Shown here piece after piece: positions 49,401 through 61,400 of a DNA stretch of 64,000 nt (positions within the stretch are counted from its first letter, which is position 1; each line of letters opens with the position of its first letter). Under the pieces are notes generated by a model. That model was not told where the DNA came from. It did no database searches and saw only the letters and a program-made list of their open reading frames with translations. This stretch comes from Chionoecetes opilio. Lineage: Eukaryota; Arthropoda; Malacostraca; Decapoda; Majidae. The stretch spans positions 72,501 through 136,500 of the forward strand of contig JACEEZ010010144.1 of the NCBI GenBank assembly GCA_016584305.1. Reading direction: 5' to 3'. The position numbers were made by a program, and so were the translations under genes.

Positions 49401-52400
49401 TCCGGACCACTTAATCTTTGTTAGTTGTATCTTTTCAAGTATGCAGAAATTAGTAATGAAATACAACTCCCAGACTGTTTAAGAGGCTTATATTTATAGA
49501 ATAAAGGAAGAAGAAAAATGAAAAAAAAGTCATATACCATCAGAATTTGACGTGTATAAAATAAAAAACACAAAAATATGAAGGAAAAAAAGAATGTCCG
49601 CAAAAAAAGTGTATTACTCACTGTATCAAAATTGGAACCGAAAATAGAAAGAAGAGCAAAATTCTTGTAAAAAAAGGTAAATGTCATCAGAATCTGGTGT
49701 ATAAAAACAAAAACAAAAAAATATGAAGGAAAAAAACAATATTAGGCAAAAAAAAGTTCATTACTCACTGTATCAAAATTGGAACCGAAAATAGAAAGAA
49801 GAGCAAAATTCTTGAAAAAAAAGTCATATACCATCAAAATCTGATGTACATTTATCAAAACAAAAACACAAAAATATGAAAGAAAAAAAGAATACGGAAA
49901 AAAAAGTGTATTACCTACTCACTGTATCAAAACCAGGGCTTTGAAATGGTTTAAGGGAATGAAAACCAAAACAAACGAAATTATGCTTAGAACAAAAACG
50001 GAAACGAAAACGTTATCATATTTACTGTTCCGGAGCAAAAACGTTATTTTAAATCCCTGTAATTGGTTAAAAATGTTATTTTTTCGTTCCATGCCATATT
50101 TGGTCACTAATCCATTTTCACTTCCAGTAGCCAAATGATTTAAGTAAATACATATGTATTACATACATACATCAATTAAGTCTACTGTATTTGTTCACTT
50201 GGCAATTGACGATGTGGTTTTGTTTCAAATAGTATCATATGCACCACTTTTCATTTAATTTGTGAAGAGTAACTATTTTTTACCTTTTTTAATGAATGGT
50301 TGTCTTCGTGATATGCATCACGTTCCCTTATTTTATTACACCTTCCATTCATGCAATAGTTGAGCTATGATACTGCAGTTGGGCTTAAGAACTTGCTTAG
50401 ATTAATATCCAGTATTCAAAATTGGATAATATATCGTGAGTATGTGCTTAAACTTTTAACTGTGTTCATAGCCTAATGCTTGGTGCGCTGAATTTCAGTG
50501 TGAGTGTCCTAAGTTCGAGTCCTTGGAGTACCACATGTAGTCATTGACTTCATTGATTAGGTTTATTTAATTAGTGGGCTGGTGATATTACGAATTAATA
50601 TATTTTTTGCCATATATAATATTAATAAATAATTAGTGATTCATGTCTTTACTGCAACTGAGATTACATACTTCTACACTACGCTTCCTGTATTGTATAT
50701 GTAAATGTGTTGCCTTATTTAAGTCGTATAATAATATAGTTCTTACGACATCTAAGGGTTTGATTTTGTTGAATGCTGTGCACCATGAAATGTATGGCTT
50801 TATTACCATCTATAAGAATGTAGTCATGTACAGTATAGGCATTATTATTTATTAGGGCTAATAGCATATTCAATACATGGTTTGAGAATAACATTCTAAC
50901 CGGTTTTTATTTATTTCTAACCGGTTCAGAAACGTTATGTTTGGAGGAGGAACGAAAAACGAAAACGTTAATATGTAATACTTTTTCTGATCAAAACGAA
51001 CCGTTAGAAAAATCATTTAGTTTTCAAACCCTGATTTTATCCTAATTAACCATATCAGGTTAACAAACAGAGGCATAATTTTAAGCATGAGCCGTTAAGA
51101 TAGAACGGAATTTTCGCTTCGTCAAAAAAAATAGACTATAAGTTGTGTTGTATATTGTGTTGTTTATGTTGTGTTGTACTATAAGTTGTGTTGTATGTTG
51201 TGTCCAGGGTCTGCACAGCAAAGACGGAAGGATCCTGCAGGGCATCCTAGGGTGTGGTGACGAGACCATGGTGACCAACACAGTGCGCCGGCTGCCCACC
51301 CCCGCCGTGGTCCCCCTCCTGCGGCACCTCCAGACCCTGTTCATGGGGAAGGGACACAAGTAAGTCTTAGGGTGACAAGCAACAAATTCAGTGGGAAAAG
51401 GAGGGTGACAAGCAACAAATTCAGTGGGAAAAGGAGGGTGATAAGCAACAAATTCAGTGGGAAAAGAAGGGTGACAAGCAACAAATTCAGTGGGAAAAGA
51501 AGGGTGACAAGCAACAAATTCAGTGGGAAAAGAAGGGTGACAAGCAACAAATTCAGTGGGAAAAGAAGGGTGACAAGCAACAAATTCAGTGGGAAAAGGA
51601 GGGTGACAAGCAACAAATTCAGTGGGAAAAGAAGGGTGACAAGCAACAAATTCAGTGGGAAAAGAAGGGTGACAAGCAACAAATTCAGTGGGAAAAGAAG
51701 GGTGACAAGCACAAATTCAGTGGGAAAAGAAGGGTGACAAGCAACAAATTCAGTGGGAAAAGAAGGGTGACAAGCAACAAATTCAGTGGGAAAAGAAGGG
51801 TGACAAGCAACAAATTCAGTGGGAAAAGAAGGGTGACAAGCAACAAATTCAGTGGGAAAAGAAGGGTGACAAGCAACAAATTCAGTGGGAAAAGAAGGGT
51901 GACAAGCAACAAATTCAGTGGGAAAAGAAGGGTGACAAGCAACAAATTCAGTGGGAAAAGAAGGGTGACAAGCAACAAATTCAGTGGGAAAAGAAGGGTG
52001 ACAAGCAACAAATACAGTAGGAAAGGGACACAAGTAGGTCTTAGGGTGAGAAGCAACAAATTCAGTGGGAAAAGGAGGGTGACAAGCAACAAATACAGTA
52101 GGAAAGGGACACAAGTAGGTCTTCTTAGGGTGACAAGCAACAAATACAATGGGAAAAGGAGGGTGACAAGCAACAAATACAGTGATACAGTAGGAAAAGG
52201 AGGGTGACAAGCAACAAATACAGTAGGAAAAGGAGGGTGACAAGCAACGAATACAATGGGAAAGGGTGACAAGCAACAAATACAGTGGGAAAGGGATCCA
52301 GTTTGTGCTTGAACTATTAAACTTTATATAGACAGCCAAGAAAGCATTAGGTATACTGCAAAGTGTGGGAGAGTGATATAGTCATCTGTTGAAAAGTGGG

Positions 52401-55400
52401 AACATTCATTTTGTAGTTGTTAATTTTTGTGCCTTGAAATTTTTTCATTAGTAACAAACGATGTAGTTGTTCACGTTGTTTAATGAGGCAAAAAAATCCT
52501 CTTTATATGAAAATTATTGTTCTACAGCCACTTGTTTACTTCTAATTTTTCTTGTTCTCCTTCGTATGTATTCTCCTTCTATGTAAAGAGCATGAGAGGT
52601 CCCACACACTCTTAACACCCACAGCAGAGGTCCCACACACTCTTAACACCCACAGCAGAGGTCCCACACACTCTTAACACCCACAGCAGAGGTCCCACAC
52701 ACTCTTAACACCCACAGCAGAGGTCCCACGCACTCTTAACACCCACAGCAGAGGTCCCACACACTCTTAACACCCACAGCAGAGGTCCCACACACTCTTA
52801 ACACCCACAGCAGAGGTCCCACACACTCTTAACACCCACAGCAGAGGTCCCACACACTCTTAACACCCACAGCAGAGGTCCCACGCACTCTTAACACCCA
52901 CAGCAGAGGTCCCACACACTCTTAACACCCACAGCAGAGGTCCCACACACTCTTAACACCCACAGCAGAGGTCCCACACACTCTTAACACCCACAGCAGA
53001 GGTCCCACACACTCTTAACACCCACAGCAGAGGTCCCACGCACTCTTAACACCCACAGCAGAGGTCCCACCACCTCTTAACACCCACAGCAAAGGTCCTA
53101 CACACTCTTAACACCCACAGCAGAGGTCCCACACACTCTTAACACCCACAGCAGAGGTCCCACACACTTTTAACACCCACAGCAGAGGTCACACGCTCTT
53201 AGCACCCACAGCAGAGGTCCCACACACTCTTAACACCCACAGCAGAGGTCCCACACACTCTTAAACCCACAGCAGAGGTCCCACACACTCTTAACACCCA
53301 CAGCAGAGGTCCCACACACTTTTAACACCCACAGCAGAGGTCCCACACACTCTTAACACCCACAGCAGAGGTCCCACACACTCTTAACACCCACAGCAAA
53401 GGTCCCACACACTTTTAACCCACAGCAGAGGTCCACATCTTAGCACCCACAGCAGAGGTCCCACGCACTCTTAACACCCACAGCAGAGGTCCCACACACT
53501 CTTAACACCCACAGCAGAGGTCCCACACACTCTTAACACCCACAGCAGAGGTCCCACACACTTAACACACCACAGCAGAGGTCCCACACACTCTTAACAC
53601 CCACAGCAGAGGTCCCACGCACTCTTAACACCCACAGCAGAGGTCCCACACACTTAACACCCACAGCAGAGGTCCCACAAACTCTTTAAAACCCACAGCA
53701 AAGGTCCCACACACTCTTAACACCCACAGCAAAGGTCCCACACACTCTTAACACCCACAGCAGAGGTCCCACACACTCTTAACACCCACAGCAGAGGTCC
53801 CACGCACTCTTAACACCCACAGCAGAGGTCCCACACACTTAACACCCACAGCAAAGGTCCCACACACTTAACACCCACAGCAAAGGTCCCACACACTCTT
53901 AACACCCACAGCAGAGGTCCCACACACTCTTAACACCCACAGCAGAGATCCCACACACTCTTAACACCCACAGCAAAGGTCCCACACACTTAACACCCAC
54001 ATCAAAGGTCCTTCACACTCTTAAAGTAGTCGTCCAGACCATTTCATCATTCCTGATTTAATGCAGTCAAATCATAGCCATTGACGAGTATATCAACAAT
54101 ACGTCGTCACTTTTTGTATCCAGTCAGCCGTTTTTAAATAATCCGCAATCAAAATTGCAAATTCCCCGAGTTCTCAAAACGCACTCAAGATTTGCAGACG
54201 CTCAGGCTCAGGCTCCGTGACGTACCATCAGGGAGGCTCATCTTCCCGCGCTTGATCAGAGAGGCACGTAAACACAGAGATAAATATAATACTTGAAGAT
54301 GTTTGGGTGTTTCTGATAGATTTGTTTTGCTATATGCCACATGCATGCATCCTTTATGGGTGCAGCAAGACAGCTGTGCCTTTCGAGAAAAGTTTGCACA
54401 CGGAAAGGAGTGGCGTGTGTAGGAGTGGAGTGGCGGAGTGGCGTGTGGTGATTCACGCCTATAGTGTGTTGGGGCGAACAGTTGTGTTGAGAAACGGTGT
54501 GTAGTGAGGGTAGCGATGGACCACCACGACTGTGAGGCTTTGCCTCTTAACAAGACCAAGTAAACCAAGTAAACCAGTTGTGGAGTGGGCGTGGGCGTGC
54601 CCTGTGGTGGTGTGGCTGTCACACTTTCTGCCTTCCCGCCCGCATATTTTCCAACTCTTTGCTGTAGTTAATGCTAGTATGTGGTTTCCGAGGAATTACG
54701 TTTGACTGTAGCTCCAAAACTAACCATAGGATTTTCTCGAAAGTACCTTCATTGTGATTCCCACACACACATGGTTTAACCTTATTTACCAATCCATGTT
54801 TTGGAGAAGTGCCAGGTCCTCCTGCTGAACCTCAGGCTCTGCTAACACCTGTTCATCCACCTCGTACTCGGGCTCAAACATATAGGATCCCATGACAATC
54901 TGAGGTTCGTTTTCCTCATAGTATACGCGGGCCAGCGTCATTTCTTTTGGTGTCAATTGAACACGTACTCTAGATCTGTCACAGCGACGATTCACTGTCT
55001 GACACCGAAGTTCATCGGTCATCTAACATTTGCCGACAAGGTGTCAGACAGAGTGTCTGCCCGGGGGTCCCTGTTCTGACGTCTCTATAACAGTCGTACC
55101 CCCGTTGGAGGGAAGATTTTTTTTTTCGCGCGCTTTTACAAAAGTCGTGTTTTTACGGAAAAATGGGCCCGGAAAACAATTATTTTTGGTGGATTAGGTG
55201 TTTGAATGTACATTCAACATAATTTGGCAAAAAAATTTGGGTCTGGACGACTACTTTAACACCCACAGCCCAAAGGTCCCACACACTCTTAACACCCACA
55301 GCAAAAGGGCCCACACACCCAACACCCACAGAGAGGTCCCACACACTCTTAACACCCACAGCAAAGGTCCCACACACACCTAACACCCACAGCAAAGGTC

Positions 55401-58400
55401 CCACACTCTTTAAAATCCACAGCAGAGGTCCCACACACACCTAACACCCACAGCAAAGGTCCCACACTTTCCCAACCCACAGAAGGTCCCACACTCAACA
55501 CCACAGCAGAGGGCCCACACTCCTAACACCCACAGCAAAAAGGGCCCACACACTCTTAACACCCACAGCAAAGGTTTCCCAACACCTTAACACCCACAGC
55601 AAAGGGCCCACACACCTAACACCCACAGCAAAGGTCCCACCACTCTTAACACCCACAGCAAAGGTCCCACACATCTTAACACCCACAGCAAAGAACCCAC
55701 ACTCAACACCCACAGCAGAGGTCCCACACTCCTAACACCCACAGCAAAGGTCCACACACTCCTAACACCCCCAGCAAAGGTCCCACACACTCCCCAACAC
55801 CCCACAGCAAAGGTCCCACACACTCCTAACCCCCACAGCAAAGGTCCCACACACTCTTAACACCCACATCAAAGGTCCCACACACTCTTTAACAACCCCA
55901 GCAAGGGCCCACACACTCTTATAACACCCACAGCAGAGGTCCCACACACTCTTAACACCCAAAAGCAGAGGTCCCACACACTCTTAACACCCACAGCAAA
56001 GGTCCCACACAACTCCTAACACCCACGCAAAGGGCCCACACTCAACACCCACAGCAGAGGTCCCACACACTCTTTAACACCCCCAGCAGAGGTCCCACAT
56101 TTCTTTTAACACCCACAGCAGAGGTCCCACACACTCTTAACAACCCACATCAAAGGTCCCACACACTCTTTAACCCACAGCAGAGGTCCCACGCACTCTT
56201 AACACCCACAGCAAACGGTCCCACACTCTTAAAAAACCCAAGCAAAGGGCCTACACACTCCCCAACACCCACAGCAAAGGTCCCACACACTCAACACCCA
56301 CAGCAAAGGTCCCACACAAACCCAACACCCACAGCAAAGGTCCCCCACACTCTTAACACCCACAGCAGAGGTTCCCACACACTCTTAACACCCACAGCAA
56401 AGGTCCCACACACTCTTAACACCACAGCAAAAGGTCCCACACACCTAACACCCACAGAAAAGGTCCCACACACTCTTAACACCCACAGCAAAGGTCCCAC
56501 ACACTCTTAACACTACAGCAAAGGTCCCACACACTCTTAACACCCACAGCAGAGGTCCCACACACCTAACACCCACAGCAAAGGTCCCACACACCTAACA
56601 CCCACAGCAAAGGGCCCACACACCCTAACACCCACAGCAAAGGGCCCACACACTCCTAACACCCACAGAAGGTCCCACACACTCTTAACACCCCGCAGAG
56701 GTCCCACACTCTTAACAACCACAGCAAAGGTCCCACACTCTTAACACCCCCAGCAAAGGTCCCACACACTCTTAACACCCACAGCAGAGGTCCCACACAC
56801 TCTTAACACCCACAGCAAAGGTCCCACACTCTTAACACCCACAGCAAAGGGCCCACACACTCCTAACACCCACAGCAAAGGTCCCACACACTCCTAACAC
56901 CCACAGCAAAGGGCCCACCACTCTTAACACCTACGCAAAGGTTCCACACACTCCTAACACCCCCAGCAAGGTCCCACACTCTTGACATCCACAGCAGAGG
57001 TTCCCACACACTCCTAACACCCACAGCAAAGGTCCCACACACTCTTAACACCCCCAGCAGAGGTCCCACACACCTAACCCCACAGCAAGGTCCCACACAC
57101 TCTTAACACCCCCAGGGAAAGGGCCCACACACTCCTAACACCCACAGCAAAGGTCCCAACACTCTTAACACCCACAGCAAAGGTCCACACACTCTTAACA
57201 CCCACAGCAAAGGTCCCACACACCTAACACCCACAGCAAAGGTCCCACACTCTTACATCCACAGCAGAGGTCCCACACACTTACACCACAGCAAAGGTCC
57301 CACACACTCTTAACACCCACAAAACAAAGGTCCCACATCCTACACCCACAGCAAAGGTCCCACACACACCTAACACCCACAGCAAAGGTTCCCACCTCTT
57401 AACATCCACAGCAGAGGTCCCACACACCTAACACCCACAGCAAAGGTCCCACACTCCTAACCCACGCAAAGGTCCCCCCACTCAACACCCACAGCAGAGT
57501 CCCCCCACTCCTACACCCACAGCAAAGGTCCCACCACACTCTTAACACCCACAGCAAAGGTCCCACCCTTTAACACCCCCAGCAAAGGTCCCACACACCT
57601 AACACCCCCAGCAAAGGTCCCACACACTCTTAACACCCACAGCAAAGGTCCCACACACTCTTAAACACCCACAGCAAAGGTCCCACACACTCCTAACACC
57701 CACAGCAAAGGTCCCACATCAACACCCACAGCAGAGGTCCCACACTCCTAACACCCACAGCAAAGTCCCCCACACTCCTAACACCCACAGCAAAGGTCCC
57801 ACCCCCTCTTAAAAAACCCACGCAAAGGTCCCACACACTCCTAATACCCACAGCAAAGGTCCCACACACTCTTAACACCCACATCAAAGGTCCCCAAACA
57901 CTCTTTAACAACCCACAGCAGAGGTCCACACACTCTTAACACCCACAGCAGAGGTGCCACACACTCTTAACACCCACAGCAGAGGTCCCCCACACTCTTA
58001 ACACCCACAGCAAAGGTCCCACACACTCCTAACACCCACAGCAAAGGTCCCCCACTCAACAAACCCCCAGCAGAGGTCCCACACACTCTTTAACACCCAC
58101 AGCAGAGGGCCCACACACTCTTAACAAACCCACAGCAGAGGGCCCCCGCCTCTTAACACCACAGCAGAGGTCCCACACACTCTTAACACCCACAGCAGAG
58201 GTCCCACACACTCTTAACACCCCCAGCAGAGGTCCCACACACTTAACACCCACAGCAGAGGTCCCACCACTCTTGACACCCACAGCAGAGGTCCCACGCC
58301 CCTCTTAACACCCCCAGCAGAGGCCCCCACACTTAACACCCCACAGCAAGGTCCCCCAAACTCTTTAAAACCCACAGCAAAGGTCCCACACACTCTTAAC

Positions 58401-61400
58401 ACCCACAGCAAAGGTCCCACACACTCTTAACACCCACAGCAGAGGTCCCACACACTCTTAACACCCCACAGCCGGGTCCCACGCCACTCTAACACCCACA
58501 GCAGAGGTCCCACACACTTAACACCCACAGCAAAGGTCCCCCACACTTAACACCCACAGCAAAGGTCCACACACTCTTAACACCCACAGCGAGGTCCCAC
58601 ACACTCTTAACACCCACAGCAGAGATCCCCCACACTCTTAAAACCCACAGCAAAGGTCCCACACACTTAACACCCACATCAAAAGGTCCTTCACACTCTA
58701 ACACCCACAGCAAAAGGGCCCACACACTCTTAACACCCACAGCAAAGGTCCCACACACTCCTAACACCCACAGCCCGAGGTCCACACACTCTTAAAACCC
58801 ACAGCAAAGGTCCCACACCCCACCTAACACCCACAGCAAAAGGCCCACACTCTTAACATCCACAGCAGAGGTCCACACACACCTAACACCCACAGCAAAG
58901 GTCCCACACTCCTAACCCACAGCAAGGTCCCACACTCAACACCCACAGCAGAGGTCCCACAATCCTAACACCCACAGCAAAGGTCCCACACTCTTAAACA
59001 CCCACAGCAAAAGTCCCACACACTCTTAACAAACCCCCAGCAAAGGTCCCACACACCTAACACCCACAGCAAAGGTCCCACACACTCTAACACCCACAGC
59101 AAAGGTCCCACGCACTCTTAACACCCACAGCAAAGGACCCACACTCCAACACCCACAGAGAGGTCCACACTCCTAACACCCACAGCAAAGGTCCCACACA
59201 CTCCCAACACCCACAGCAAAGGTCCCACACCCCTCTTAACACCCACAGCAAAGGTCCCACACACCTAACACCCACGCAAGGTCCCACACACTCTTAACAC
59301 CCCCATCAAAAGGGCCCACACACTCTTTAACACCCACAGCAGAGGTCCCACACCTCTTAACAAACCCCCAGCAGAGGTCCCACACACTCTTAACAACCCC
59401 CAGCAGAGGTCCCCCACACTCTTAACACCCACAGCAAAGGTCCCACCACTCCTAACACCCACAGCAAAGGTCCCACACTCAAAACCCACAGCAGAGGTCC
59501 CACACCTCTTTAACCCCCCACAGGGAGAGGTCCCACATACTTTTAACACCCACAGCAGAGGTCCCACACACTCTTAACACCCACATCAAAGGGCCCACAA
59601 CACTTAACACCCACAGCAAAGGTCCCACGAACTCTTAACACCCACAGCAAAGGTCCACACACTCTTAACACCCACAGCAAGTCCTACACACTCCCAACAC
59701 CCCACAGCAAAGGTCCCACACACTCAACACCCACAGCAAAGTCCCACACACCTAACACCCACAGCAAAGGTCCACACACACTTTTTAACACCCACAGCAG
59801 AGGTCCCACACACTTTTTAACACCCACAGCAAAGGTCCCACACTCTTAACACCCACAGCAGAGGTCCCACACACCTAACACCCCCCAGAAAAGGTCCACA
59901 CACACTCTTAAAACCTACAGCAAAGGTCCCACACACTCTTAACACCACAGCAGAGGTCCCCACACACTAACACCCACAGCAAAGGTCCCACACCCTAACA
60001 CCCACAGCAAAGGGCCCCCACACTCCAACACCCACAGCAAAGTCCCACACACTCCTAACACCCACAGCAAAGGTCCCACAACTCTTAAACCCACAGCAGG
60101 GTCCCACACACTCTTAACACCCACAGCAAAGGTCCCACACTCTTAAACCACAGCAAAGGGCCCACACACTCCTAAAACCCACAGCAAAAGGTCCCCCACA
60201 CTCCTAACACCCACGCAAGGTCCCACACACTCTTAACACCCACAGCAAAGGTTCCACACACTCCTAACACCCACAGCAAAGGTCCCACACTCTTGACATC
60301 CACAGCACAGGTCCCAACACTCCTAACACCCACAGCAAAGGTCCCACACAATCTTAACACCCACAGCAAAGGGCCCACACACTCCTAACACCCACAGCAG
60401 AGGTCCCCACACTCTTAACACCCACAGGAAAGGGCCCACACACTCCTAACACCCACAGCAAGGTCCACACACTCTTAAAACCCACAGCAAAAGGGCCCAC
60501 CCCACTCTTAACACCCCACAAAAGGGCCACACACTCTTAACACCCACAGCAAAGGTCCCACCTCTTAACATCCACAGCAGAGGTCCCACACACTCTTAAC
60601 ACCCACAGCAAAGGTCCCACACACCTTAACCCCACAGCAAAGGTCCCCCCACTCCTAACCCCACAGCAAAGGTCCCCACACACCTAAAACCCACAGCAAA
60701 GGGCCCCACACTCTAACATCCACAGCAGAGGTCCCACCACACCTAACACCACAGCAAAGGTCCCACACTCCTAACCCACAGCAAAGGTCCCACACTCAAC
60801 ACCCACAGCAGAGGTCCCACACTCCTAACACCCCAGCAAAGGGCCCACACACTCTTAACACCACCCGCAAAGGCCCACACACTCTTACACCCCAGCAAAG
60901 GTCCCACACACCTAACACCCACCAGCAAAGGTCCCACACACTCTTAACACCCACAGCAAAGGTCCCCCCACCTTTAACACCACAGCAAAGGTCCCCCACA
61001 CTCCTAACACCCACAGCAAGGTCCCACACTCAACACCCACAAACAGAGGTCCCACACTCCTAACACCCACAGCAAAGGTCCCCACCACCCTCCCAAAAAC
61101 CCACAGCAAAGGTCCCAAAACACTCCTAACACCCACAGCAAAGGTCCCCCACACTCCTAATACCCACAGCAAAAGGGCCCACACACTCTTAACACCCACA
61201 TCAAAGGTCCCACACACTCTTTAAAAACCACAGCAGAGGTCCCACACACTCTTAACACCCACAGCAGAGGTCCCACACACTCTTAGCACCACAGCAGAGG
61301 TCCCACACACTCTTAACACCCACAGCAAAGGTCCACACACTCCTAACACCCACAGCCCAAAGGGCCACACTCAACACCCACAGCAGAGGTCCCACACACT

